DNA of 64,000 nucleotides, taken from NCBI RefSeq assembly GCF_003096035.1, contig NZ_CP029186.1, positions 1,191,001 through 1,255,000 on the forward strand, written 5' to 3'. The notes beneath the pieces were generated by a model that was not told where the DNA came from, did not search any database, and saw only the letters and a program-made list of their open reading frames with translations. Position numbers and translations under genes: made by a program. The stretch's first letter is position 1; every line of letters starts with the position of its first letter. Shown piece after piece: positions 36,146 to 44,647 of this stretch. The DNA comes from Flavobacterium album. Its GTDB lineage: Bacteria > Bacteroidota > Bacteroidia > Flavobacteriales > Flavobacteriaceae.

Positions 36146-37487
36146 AATCAGCAAAGATTTTATTGCCCGGATAGAGCAATATATAAGTGAGAACCGCGAG
36201 CAGGAGCTGCAAGCCCTGCTTCACGATATACACACTGCTGATATTGCCGAGATTATGGAAGAACTGGATGCCGGTGAGGCCAGCTACATCTTCCACATCC
36301 TCGACAGTGAAAAAACTTCTGAGATACTTCTTGAGCTCGATGAGGAAATACGCGAAAAGATATTAAAAAACCTCTCGCCGAAAGAGATCGCTGAAGAGCT
36401 CGATGAGATGAGCACGGATGACGCCGCCGACATTATAGCGGAACTTCCGGCGGACATGAAGGAGGAGGTTATCCAGGAGCTGAACGACGACGAGCACGCT
36501 AAGGACATTGTAGACCTGCTTCGTTATGACGAGGATACCGCAGGCGGTCTTATGGGTAAGGAGCTTGTAAAGGTCAACGAGAACTGGAATGTGCTTACCT
36601 GTGTAAAGGAAATGCGTGTGCAGGCCGAGAACGTGCAGCGCGTACATTCAATATATGTAGTAGACGATGAAGGCAGGCTAAAAGGCAGGCTTTCGCTAAA
36701 AGACCTCCTGGTGACTTCCACCAAAACACCGATCAGCGAGGTATATATCAAAAAAGTAGATTTTGTAAAAGTGACCACGCCCGATGTAGAGGTGGCGCGG
36801 ATCATGCAGAAATATGACCTTGAGGCCATCCCGGTGATCGACGAGCTTGGCAGGCTTGTAGGGCGCATTACCATCGATGACGTGGTAGACGTGATCAAGG
36901 AAGAAGCCGACAAGGATTACCAGCTGGCAGCGGGTATCTCGCAGGACGTTGAGGCGGATGACAGCATCCTGGACCTCACCAAAGCCCGCCTTCCGTGGCT
37001 GGTGCTGGCATTACTGGGCGGATTTGTAACCGTGAAAGTACTCGGCATCTTTGAACCGGCAATGCAAAACCACGGCGAACTGTTTTTCTTTACGCCGCTT
37101 ATTGCCGCAATGGCCGGGAATGTGGGCGTACAGTCGTCGGCGATCATTGTGCAGGGTTTGGCCAACAACACCTTAAGCGGATCTTTGTGGAACCGGCTTA
37201 TTAAAGAGGTATTGCTTACATTGCTTAACGGACTGATGCTGGCTTCGATATTGTTTTTAGGAAGCCATTTCCTGCTGGGCAGAGGCTATGATATAGCCCT
37301 GACAGTGAGCATATCGCTTATAACAGTAATCGTTATCGCCTCCCTTATAGGCACCTTCATGCCATTGCTCCTCAATAAATTCAAGATAGACCCCGCACTG
37401 GCCACCGGCCCGTTCATTACTACCAGCAACGACATCTGTGGGATATTGATCTATTTTTCTATAGCGAAAATGATATTGGGGTTTTAG
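36135..37487 (+). CDS. mgtE: magnesium transporter MgtE
   Basis: The 450-residue protein has the full MgtE layout. The acidic, helical N domain lies at about residues 1-130. A CBS pair at about 130-255 includes [16 protein letters not shown] and [18 protein letters not shown]. Five transmembrane helices start near residue 280, with the pore-lining segment [14 protein letters not shown]. It is a gated Mg2+ channel in the inner membrane whose cytoplasmic domains sense Mg2+. The ATG lies within the rsmA 3' end. Confidence 0.95.
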   Translation: MEFKISKDFIARIEQYISENREQELQALLHDIHTADIAEIMEELDAGEASYIFHILDSEKTSEILLELDEEIREKILKNLSPKEIAEELDEMSTDDAADIIAELPADMKEEVIQELNDDEHAKDIVDLLRYDEDTAGGLMGKELVKVNENWNVLTCVKEMRVQAENVQRVHSIYVVDDEGRLKGRLSLKDLLVTSTKTPISEVYIKKVDFVKVTTPDVEVARIMQKYDLEAIPVIDELGRLVGRITIDDVVDVIKEEADKDYQLAAGISQDVEADDSILDLTKARLPWLVLALLGGFVTVKVLGIFEPAMQNHGELFFFTPLIAAMAGNVGVQSSAIIVQGLANNTLSGSLWNRLIKEVLLTLLNGLMLASILFLGSHFLLGRGYDIALTVSISLITVIVIASLIGTFMPLLLNKFKIDPALATGPFITTSNDICGILIYFSIAKMILGF

Positions 37488-37493
37488 AGATAG

Positions 37494-37577
37494 TTTCCCA
37501 AAGAAGGCACAAAGTTTCTCAAAGATTGATTAATGGCTTTGTGTGCCTTTGCGCCTCCTTTGTGTAACTTTGTGAAA
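37494..37577. repeat. imperfect inverted repeat, CACAAAG family
   Basis: TTTCCCAAAGAAGGCACAAAG and the downstream CTTTGTGTGCCTTTG...CTTTGTGAAA are loosely complementary. It occupies the short gap between mgtE and the dehydrogenase gene; confidence in exact borders is low. Confidence 0.35.
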
Positions 37578-37590
37578 TAACCCGAAACAG

Positions 37591-38544
37591 ATGGACGCTA
37601 AACATATAAAAATCCTCCACATAGACAGCAACAACCCAATCCTATGGGAACAGATGGAGCAGGCCGGCTTTACCAATGAAGCCGATTTTAAATCATCCAA
37701 AGAAGAGGTAGAGGCCAAGATCCACAACTATAACGGCATCGTGATTCGCAGCCGCTTTGATATTGATAAGCAGTTTTTAGATAAGGCTACCAATCTGCAA
37801 TTCATCGCCCGTGTGGGTGCCGGGCTTGAAAGTATCGACTGCGATTATGCAGCCCAAAAGGGGGTTCACCTTATCGCTGCCCCTGAAGGCAACCGCAACG
37901 CGGTAGGGGAGCAGGCGCTGGGCATGCTGTTGTCGTTATTCAATAATCTCAATAAAGCCGACAGGGAAATACGCAATGGCCAATGGATACGCGAGGGCAA
38001 CCGCGGTCATGAGCTGGATGGTAAAACGGTAGGCATCATCGGCTATGGCAATATGGGTAAATCGTTCGCCAAAAAGCTGCGGGGTTTTGATGTTGAGGTG
38101 CTGTGCTATGACATAAAGCCTGGTGTAGGCGATACCAATGCCCGGCAGGTAACACTTGAAGAATTACAGCAAAAGGCCGATGTAGTCAGCCTGCATACAC
38201 CGCACACTCAGGAAACACACAAGATGGTGGATGCGTATTATATTAATGCTTTTGCAAAACCGTTCTGGTTAATAAACACAGCGCGGGGGAAAAGCCTGGT
38301 AACGAAAGACCTGGCCGATGCCTTGCGATCGGGTAAAGTACTTGGTGCCGCACTCGATGTCCTTGAATATGAAAAGTCGTCTTTTGAGCACCTGTTCATG
38401 GATGGCAATATTCCCGAAGCGTTCCAATACCTTCTGGATTCTGATAAGGTATTACTCACGCCCCACATTGCCGGGTGGACCTTTGAAAGCCACGAGCGGC
38501 TGGCGCAGGTAATCATTGATAAGATAAAGGCATTGTATTGCTAA
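37591..38544 (+). CDS. D-2-hydroxyacid dehydrogenase (SerA-like)
   Basis: The 317-residue NAD-dependent enzyme shows RVGAGLESID, the Rossmann motif GIIGYGNMGKSFAKKL, the catalytic Arg in NTARGKSLV, and the catalytic His in LTPHIAGWTFES. It lacks the ACT domain of long SerA proteins, as do many Bacteroidota phosphoglycerate dehydrogenases. No serC or other serine gene is adjacent, so a phosphoglycerate, glyoxylate or lactate-type substrate remains open. Confidence 0.88.
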   Translation: MDAKHIKILHIDSNNPILWEQMEQAGFTNEADFKSSKEEVEAKIHNYNGIVIRSRFDIDKQFLDKATNLQFIARVGAGLESIDCDYAAQKGVHLIAAPEGNRNAVGEQALGMLLSLFNNLNKADREIRNGQWIREGNRGHELDGKTVGIIGYGNMGKSFAKKLRGFDVEVLCYDIKPGVGDTNARQVTLEELQQKADVVSLHTPHTQETHKMVDAYYINAFAKPFWLINTARGKSLVTKDLADALRSGKVLGAALDVLEYEKSSFEHLFMDGNIPEAFQYLLDSDKVLLTPHIAGWTFESHERLAQVIIDKIKALYC

Positions 38545-38702
38545 AGCGGCGAAATGGTTTGGGAGAATAGTCACAAGCATTTTAGCTGTTCGGCAGCGCT
38601 ATGCTGTATCTACGTTAAAAAATTATTAATAATCATTCGGCTTAACAAAAGTGTTGATGTAATAATATTACTTTTAGTATACAAACCAAAAAAATAAAAA
38701 TT

Positions 38703-39095
38703 ATGGAATGGTATCTAAAAGTTGTACGCGACAATTACGCAAACTTTTCGGGAAGGGCGAGGCGAAGCGAATATTGGTATTTTATTTTGTTTAACCTGAT
38801 ATTCCTGATTGCACTCTACGTATTAGCGATGTTAATTGGCACTATCGGAATGGCCCTTTATGGTATTTATGCCCTTGCAACTTTCGTTCCAGGACTTGCT
38901 GTTGCCGTAAGGAGGCTGCATGACATCAACAAAAGCGGTTGGTATTATTTTGTTGTTTTGATTCCGATTGTAGGGGGGATATGGCTCCTGGTCCTATTGG
39001 CTACTGAAGGTGACCGCGGCCCTAACCAATATGGCCCTGACCCGAAAAATAATTATAACGAATTTGACGAGATAGGTGCAAAGGAAACCTACTAA
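38703..39095 (+). CDS. DUF805 membrane protein
   Basis: The 130-residue protein begins WYLKVVRDNYANFSGRARRSEYWYF, the DUF805 signature, and has three to four hydrophobic helices with a conserved VRRLHDINKSGW loop and a C-terminal GPNQYGPDP segment. Family members are small inner-membrane proteins of unknown function. Monocistronic, ended by a strong terminator. Confidence 0.9.
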   Translation: MEWYLKVVRDNYANFSGRARRSEYWYFILFNLIFLIALYVLAMLIGTIGMALYGIYALATFVPGLAVAVRRLHDINKSGWYYFVVLIPIVGGIWLLVLLATEGDRGPNQYGPDPKNNYNEFDEIGAKETY

Positions 39096-39110
39096 ATAAA
39101 GCTTATAAAA

Positions 39111-39152
39111 AACTGCCCCAATAATTGATGATTATTGGGGCAGTTTATTTTA
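39111..39152. terminator. bidirectional intrinsic terminator
   Basis: A perfect 15-base stem AACTGCCCCAATAAT/ATTATTGGGGCAGTT with loop TGATG lies between convergent genes. It is T-rich downstream on the plus strand and A-rich upstream, so it serves both DUF805 and the acyltransferase gene. Confidence 0.85.
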
Positions 39153-39192
39153 TGAGTTACACCTTCTTTAGCAATGTAAATTAGTGCAATTT

Positions 39193-41010
39193 CTACAAAT
39201 GCTCTTCGCCCTTTTCTGCAAGCTTGCGTTCGAGTTCCTTCTGGAATTCTTCCATAACAGGGCGCACGGTGCTTTCGGGCAGGTCGGCGATACGGATGTA
39301 CATCAGCCCGTCTACCGAGTTATTGAATAGCGGGTCGACATTAAACGCTACCACCCTTGCATTTTGCTTAATGTATTTTTTGATGAGTACCGGCAGGCGT
39401 AGGTTGCCCGGCTCTACTTCCTCGATAAATTTGTCAAACTTGTTCAGGTCGGCTTCCGCTTCGTTGAAAACAAAATCTTTATCCGCATCCTTCAGTTTTA
39501 CCTTATACTCCTTTTTAGGGTGGATGTACTGGGCCACATACGGGTCGTAGTAATGCGATTTCATAAACTCGATCATCAGCGATTTTGAGAAATCCGAGAA
39601 CTGGTTGCTGATGCTCACCCCGCCAATGAGGAACTTATGATCCGGGAAGCGGAGCGTGGTATGTACGATCCCTTTCCAGAGCAGGAAGAGCGGCATGGGT
39701 TTCTGCTGGTATTCTTTAATGATGAATGCACGCCCCATCTCTATCGACTTGCTCATCATGTCATATAGTTCCGGCTCAAAACGGAAAAGGTCGTGAAGGT
39801 AAAAGCCGTCGATACCGTATTTTTTATAGATATCCGATCCCAGCCCCATCCGGTAAGCGCCGGCGATGCATTTGGTATCATCGTCCCACAGGAACATGTG
39901 GTGGTAATATTTGTCGTAATTATCAAGGTCGAGCGACTCATTCGTGCCTTCGCCCACTTCCCTGAAAGTTATTTCGCGGAGGCGGCCTATTTCGTGCAGG
40001 ATATTTGGGATCTTATCTGCCGAAACAAAGAATACTTCATAATTCTTGCTTTGCAGCAGGCGGTAATCTCCTTTTCGGAGCTGTGCCACTTCGGCAAGTA
40101 TTTTGTCGTGGTTGGCCGGTTTAGCAATCTGCTTGGGGCCTTTGTTTATCTTAAGGTTCAGGTTGGAAGTGTCTATAAGTTTTGTGTCTTTTTCATATGG
40201 GTTGGCCAGCATATACGTTTTTCTGCGCAGGAATTCCGAATAAGCTTCCAGCCCTTCGTGTTCGGCCTGTTCTGCTACCGAGATAGGCTTGCCGATACGC
40301 ACCCTGATAACCCTGTCTTTCTGGGTGAGCAGTTCCGATGGCAATTTGGCGGTACGCAAAGTGTCGCCCAATTTGGAAAGGAAATAAAACAGCCTGCTGT
40401 TCTTGGCATGGAAGTAGATGGGCACTACAGGCACATTCGCTTTTTTTATGAGTTTTATGGCGCCCTCTTCCCACGGTTTGTCTACTACCAGCTTACCGTC
40501 TTTATAGGTAGATACTTCGCCGGCCGGGAATATGCCCAGTGGCTTGCCGTCGCTCAGGTGGCGCAGCGCATCTTTGATTCCCGTTACGCTCGATTTGGCA
40601 TCCTTGTGGTTTTCGAACGGGTTAACAGGCATCACATACGGCTTAAGCGGCTCGATGCGGTGCAGCAGGAAATTGGCAATGATCTTGAAATTCGGCTCCT
40701 GCTCGAGCATCAACTTCAGGAGCAATATGCCGTCGATCCCACCCAGGGGATGATTGGATATAGTAATATAGGCACCGCTTTTAGGGAGGCGCTTCAGGTC
40801 TTCTTCAGGGATCTCGAATTTTATCTGGAACTCATCAAGTATGGCATTCAGGAACTTAAGGTCGCTAAGGTGCTTGTTCCTGTCGTATATCTTATTCATC
40901 GTGGAGATCTTCAGGACCTTCATCAATAACCAGCCGGTAAAAGTTCCTAAAAACCCGTATTTGTCAGTCTTTATTGCTTTTGCAACTTCTTTAGCTGTAA
41001 CTAAACTCAT
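39193..41010 (-). CDS. two-domain acyltransferase, OlsF-like (aminolipid synthesis)
   Basis: The 605-residue protein fuses two acyltransferase domains. The N-terminal half is a PlsC/OlsA-like O-acyltransferase with SNHPLGGIDG (near residue 85; a His-x5-Asp variant of the usual HX4D) and GIFPAGEVST. The C-terminal half (from about residue 310) resembles the hemolysin/OlsB N-acyltransferase domain (LREITFREVGEGTNES, then LFLWDDDTKCIAGAYRMGLG). This architecture is that of OlsF, which makes ornithine lipids in Serratia and has Bacteroidota homologues; related Bacteroides enzymes make glycine lipids. The amino acid head group cannot be read here. The enzyme is a membrane-associated cytoplasmic protein. 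Confidence 0.85.
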   Translation of the reverse strand: MSLVTAKEVAKAIKTDKYGFLGTFTGWLLMKVLKISTMNKIYDRNKHLSDLKFLNAILDEFQIKFEIPEEDLKRLPKSGAYITISNHPLGGIDGILLLKLMLEQEPNFKIIANFLLHRIEPLKPYVMPVNPFENHKDAKSSVTGIKDALRHLSDGKPLGIFPAGEVSTYKDGKLVVDKPWEEGAIKLIKKANVPVVPIYFHAKNSRLFYFLSKLGDTLRTAKLPSELLTQKDRVIRVRIGKPISVAEQAEHEGLEAYSEFLRRKTYMLANPYEKDTKLIDTSNLNLKINKGPKQIAKPANHDKILAEVAQLRKGDYRLLQSKNYEVFFVSADKIPNILHEIGRLREITFREVGEGTNESLDLDNYDKYYHHMFLWDDDTKCIAGAYRMGLGSDIYKKYGIDGFYLHDLFRFEPELYDMMSKSIEMGRAFIIKEYQQKPMPLFLLWKGIVHTTLRFPDHKFLIGGVSISNQFSDFSKSLMIEFMKSHYYDPYVAQYIHPKKEYKVKLKDADKDFVFNEAEADLNKFDKFIEEVEPGNLRLPVLIKKYIKQNARVVAFNVDPLFNNSVDGLMYIRIADLPESTVRPVMEEFQKELERKLAEKGEEHL

Positions 41011-41216
41011 CTACATTTGTGTTTCAGGCGAAAAACAAAGATAACAATTATGATGAAACGCTAAAGGAGAATAAGTTTTTTAATTATTGTGCAAAGATCA
41101 TACGATTTTGCCTGGTAAAACAGCATTTAAAACGGATTAGTGGCAAAACATTTGTATTATCCCCATTTCTACTGCAATAAATTTTCGGCCGAAAAGGGAT
41201 TGTATACTTTTTTGGT

Positions 41217-41224
41217 TACTTTTG
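41217..41224 (+). promoter_or_regulatory. -7 element of the exodeoxyribonuclease III gene
   Basis: TACTTTTG matches TAnnTTTG and overlaps the earliest in-frame start (41222), so translation must begin at the ATG at 41243. Confidence 0.5.
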
Positions 41225-41242
41225 AAAAACAAACACACTATA

Positions 41243-42004
41243 ATGAGGATTATTTCTTACAACGTAAACGGTATCCGTGCAGCGTTCAATAAGGGTTTTA
41301 TCGAATGGCTGAAACAGGCCGGCCCGGACATCATTTGCCTCCAGGAAACCAAGGCAACCGTAGACCAGGTAGCCGTTCACGAAATTGAGGCGGCAGGCTA
41401 CCCATACCATTACTGGTTCTCTGCGCAAAAAAAAGGCTATAGCGGTGTTGCTATAGTATCGAAGCACAAACCTAATAATGTGGTATATGGCACCGGCATA
41501 GAGCACATGGATTTTGAAGGCCGCAACATACGGCTCGATTTCGACGGCTTTTCGGTAATGAGTTTATACCTGCCTTCGGGAACCAATGTCGAAAGGCATG
41601 AGTACAAGTTCCGTTACATGGATGAATTCCACCAATATATTACAAACCTTCGGACTGAGATACCAAACCTTATCATCTGCGGCGATTATAATATCTGCCA
41701 TGAAAAGATAGACATCCACGATCCGGTGCGCAATGCGAGGGTTTCGGGCTTCCTGCCAAACGAACGCGCATGGCTCGGCGGCTTTATGGAAAGCGGCTTT
41801 ATCGACAGCTTCCGCCATTTTAATAAAGAGCCGCACAATTATACATGGTGGAGCAACTTTGGCAATGCGCGTGCCAATAATAAGGGGTGGCGTATCGACT
41901 ATGCACTTGTGAGCGAGCCCCTGCGCGACCGCCTTACCCGGGCACTTATATTGCCGGAAGCAAGGCACAGCGATCACTGCCCGATACTGGTAGAATTTGA
42001 ATAA
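41243..42004 (+). CDS. xth: exodeoxyribonuclease III (AP endonuclease)
   Basis: The start is the ATG at 41243, giving 253 residues. The protein has the exonuclease III fold with ISYNVNGIRAA, the metal ligand Glu in CLQETKA, GDYNICHEKIDIHDP, the WRIDYALVSEPL segment and the catalytic Asp-His pair in RHSDHCPI. It cleaves at abasic sites and removes 3' blocks in base excision repair. It lies 25 bases upstream of the OmpA-family gene. Confidence 0.95.
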   Translation: MRIISYNVNGIRAAFNKGFIEWLKQAGPDIICLQETKATVDQVAVHEIEAAGYPYHYWFSAQKKGYSGVAIVSKHKPNNVVYGTGIEHMDFEGRNIRLDFDGFSVMSLYLPSGTNVERHEYKFRYMDEFHQYITNLRTEIPNLIICGDYNICHEKIDIHDPVRNARVSGFLPNERAWLGGFMESGFIDSFRHFNKEPHNYTWWSNFGNARANNKGWRIDYALVSEPLRDRLTRALILPEARHSDHCPILVEFE

Positions 42005-42029
42005 AGACCACTAAATAAACATATATTAC

Positions 42030-42992
42030 ATGATACTAAGAAGAATTTCTGTAGGCCTGTTGGTCATGATGATGGCAACAAGCTGCGTGTCCAAGAAGGT
42101 ATATACCGACCTGGAGAATAAGTATGCCGACCTGAAAAAAGAAAACCGCGAGATGGCCGATAAGAATACCTCGCTCGAAAAAGAACGCAATGCGCTCGAC
42201 CTGAAATCGAAAGACCTGCATGGGCAGCTGGATAAAATGAAGGCCGACCGTGACAAGCTGGCTGCCGATTATGCTGCCGCACAATCGAGCCTGAATACGC
42301 TCAAATCATCCTATGCCGCGCTTGAGAAAAACAGCGGCGATGCACTGGATACCAATATGAAAAAGAACCGCGAGCTCCTTGCGCAGCTGGAAGCAAAGGA
42401 AAAAGCGCTGGCGGCAGAACAGGAGAGGCTGAACAAACTAAGTTCGGAGCTTCAGGAACGTTCGCAGCGTGTAAATGAGCTGGAAAGCATGATGGCATCG
42501 CAGGAAGCAAGCATGAAAAAACTGAAGGAAACGCTTTCTAAAGCGCTCAACAGCTTTGAAGGCAAAGGGCTTACCGTAGAGATGAAGAACGGCAAAGTGT
42601 ATGTTTCGATGGAGAACAAACTGCTATTCGGGTCAGGAAGCTGGGTTGTAGGCGCTGAAGGTAAAAAAGCGGTAGTCGAGGTTGCCAAGGTACTTGCCGT
42701 GAACCCTGATATCTCTGTACTGATAGAAGGCCACACCGATAACGTGCCTTATGCAGGCACCGGCCAGATCACCGATAACTGGGATCTTTCTACCAAGCGT
42801 GCCACAGCGATCGTGAACATTATCCGCGAGAATAAAACAGTGAACCCGCAAAACCTTACCGCAGCAGGCAGGGGAGAATTTGCCCCGGTAGCAGGCAACG
42901 ATACCGCAGAAGGTAAATCAAAAAACAGGAGGATCGAGATCATCCTAACACCAAAACTGGATGAGATATCCAAAATGCTGAACGAGATTTAA
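42030..42992 (+). CDS. OmpA-family outer membrane lipoprotein with coiled coil
   Basis: The 320-residue protein has a lipoprotein signal with the lipobox cysteine at residue 19 (MATSC), a long charged coiled coil at about residues 25-175, and a C-terminal OmpA peptidoglycan-binding domain (LIEGHTDNVPY, NWDLSTKRATAI and a final KSKNRRIEIIL). It should tether the outer membrane to peptidoglycan. It follows xth closely, but a shared role is not evident. An intrinsic terminator ends the unit. Confidence 0.92.
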   Translation: MILRRISVGLLVMMMATSCVSKKVYTDLENKYADLKKENREMADKNTSLEKERNALDLKSKDLHGQLDKMKADRDKLAADYAAAQSSLNTLKSSYAALEKNSGDALDTNMKKNRELLAQLEAKEKALAAEQERLNKLSSELQERSQRVNELESMMASQEASMKKLKETLSKALNSFEGKGLTVEMKNGKVYVSMENKLLFGSGSWVVGAEGKKAVVEVAKVLAVNPDISVLIEGHTDNVPYAGTGQITDNWDLSTKRATAIVNIIRENKTVNPQNLTAAGRGEFAPVAGNDTAEGKSKNRRIEIILTPKLDEISKMLNEI

Positions 42993-43012
42993 TAGTAAGT
43001 AATTTATACAAT

Positions 43013-43040
43013 AAAAGGCCGGAGATGATCCGGCCTTTTG
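43013..43040 (+). terminator. intrinsic terminator after the OmpA-family gene
   Basis: AAAAGGCCGGA pairs with TCCGGCCTTTT across a five-base loop (GATGA). Confidence 0.8.
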
Positions 43041-43063
43041 ATATTATTTCTGAGACACTCCGT

Positions 43064-43160
43064 GTCATTGCGAGCGGAGTTTACGGAGCGCGGCAATCTT
43101 TCTATGTAACCGACTTTGCCTGAGCAGAAAGATTGCTTCGTCGTTCCTCCTCGCAATGAC
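43064..43160. repeat. inverted-repeat element, GTCATTGCGAG termini
   Basis: Terminal GTCATTGCGAG (43064-43074) and CTCGCAATGAC (43150-43160) are perfect complements. Inside, GCAATCTTTCT (43093-43103) and AGAAAGATTGC (43126-43136) are also perfect complements. This two-tier structure resembles a small non-autonomous mobile element. Confidence 0.65.
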
Positions 43161-43191
43161 TGCCGCCTTAGTCTTGCGACAAAATTTTCTG

Positions 43192-44571
43192 CTACCTGAT
43201 AACCAGTTTCTGGTACTTAGTATTACCCGAAGCCTCAAGCTTCATCATGTAAATGCCTGACTGTAATGCGGAAGTATCAATGCGCGAGCTGCCTTCCGCA
43301 ACGTCCTGCTGTACCAGCAGTTTCCCCCTTATATCAAGGATGCTTACAGAAGCAGTGGACAGTATGTTGTTAAGGTCTAAAAAAACTTCGGTACCGGCAG
43401 GGTTAGGATAAACTGTATAAGAGCCACCTGCAAAATCGGTAGTGCCCGAAACGGAATTGTCAATGATGTGGTATATCTTTCCGTCGCTGATGCCTGCAAT
43501 ATAAAGTTCGCCGCTGTGGTCTTCACCAAAGGTCACAAAGTTGGTTCCAGGGAAAGCGCTGGTCCAGGTAATAGCGCCTCCAGCCTCATCGATCATACCT
43601 ATTTTGCTGCTGCAATAATCCGCAAAAAGGTATTTTCCCTGCAGGTTCGGGAAAAGTGTCCCGGTATAAACATAGCCGCCTATGACAGAACAATTCCCGC
43701 TTCCTGAGCCGCTGCTATAATCAACAAGTGGTGCGGTTAAGCCGGTAATGCCTGAACATTCCGACGTATTGTAAGTATGGGTACCCTCATAGCACCTCCA
43801 CCCGAAATTAAGCCCTCCGGATGTAGAGGGCACCTTGTTGATCTCTTCCCATAGTTCCTGCCCAACATCGCCAATCCAAAGGTCGCCGTTCAGCCTGTTA
43901 AAAGAAAATTTCCAGGGGTTGCGCATCCCGATGGCCCATATTTCATCGGCACCATCCACGCCTATATACGGATTGTCCGCAGGGCTAGTATAAGGAGCCG
44001 CGCCGTCAACATCAAGGCGCAGCATTTTTCCAAGCAGTGTATTGATATTCTGTGCCCTGTTACCCGGGTCGCCTCCATCGCCTCCGTCACCCATGCCTAT
44101 ATAGAGGTAGCCGTCCGGGCCGAAGCGGAGGCAGCCCCCATTGTGGTTGGAAAAAGGCTGGGTTACGGTCAACAGGATAACGCCGCTGTTGGGGTCGGCT
44201 ACATTTGGGTCAGCAGAATTAACAGTATAGCGTGCTATGACTGTGTTGTTACTGGTATTGGTATAATTGATGAAAAAATAACCGTTATTTTCAAAATCGG
44301 GATGGAACGCCATTCCTAAAAGCCCCCTTTCCGATCCGGAAGTAGCGATAAGGGATGATACGTTCAGGAATGTTGATTGGGTTACTTCCCCCTCAACGTT
44401 GATAAGCATTTTAATAAGTCCGTCCTGCTCCACCACGAACATCCGGTCGTCATTGGCGAAAGCAATATCAACCGGCATGTTCAAACCCTGGGCGAATGGT
44501 TCCAGTTCGATGTCCTGGGCGTGTACGAACCCCGTGAATAGCAGGGAAGCTAAAAATAGTTTTGTTTTCAT
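43192..44571 (-). CDS. secreted PQQ-dependent sugar dehydrogenase family protein with T9SS sorting domain
   Basis: The 459-residue protein has a signal peptide (MKTKLFLASLLFTGFVHA) and a six-bladed propeller of the glucose/sorbosone dehydrogenase family. Visible motifs are RGLLGMAFHPDF, LYIGMGDGGDGGDPGNRAQN, GMRNPWKFSF and FGWRCYEG. The C-terminal T9SS sorting domain begins near YTVYPNPAGTEV and ends KYQKLVIR. Soluble enzymes of this fold use pyrroloquinoline quinone to oxidise aldoses. No PQQ synthesis genes are in the window, so the cofactor and substrate are inferred from the family only. Confidence 0.88.
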   Translation of the reverse strand: MKTKLFLASLLFTGFVHAQDIELEPFAQGLNMPVDIAFANDDRMFVVEQDGLIKMLINVEGEVTQSTFLNVSSLIATSGSERGLLGMAFHPDFENNGYFFINYTNTSNNTVIARYTVNSADPNVADPNSGVILLTVTQPFSNHNGGCLRFGPDGYLYIGMGDGGDGGDPGNRAQNINTLLGKMLRLDVDGAAPYTSPADNPYIGVDGADEIWAIGMRNPWKFSFNRLNGDLWIGDVGQELWEEINKVPSTSGGLNFGWRCYEGTHTYNTSECSGITGLTAPLVDYSSGSGSGNCSVIGGYVYTGTLFPNLQGKYLFADYCSSKIGMIDEAGGAITWTSAFPGTNFVTFGEDHSGELYIAGISDGKIYHIIDNSVSGTTDFAGGSYTVYPNPAGTEVFLDLNNILSTASVSILDIRGKLLVQQDVAEGSSRIDTSALQSGIYMMKLEASGNTKYQKLVIR

Positions 44572-44647
44572 AGCTAATTAATTGATTGTGTTATATCAGT
44601 AAATTTAACCAAATAAACAGCAATACATTCAATTGGTTAACAAAATA

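Noticed and set aside
39793..40929. 378-residue plus-strand open frame opposite the OlsF-like gene
   Set aside because: Antisense shadow; the minus-strand frame carries the acyltransferase motifs.
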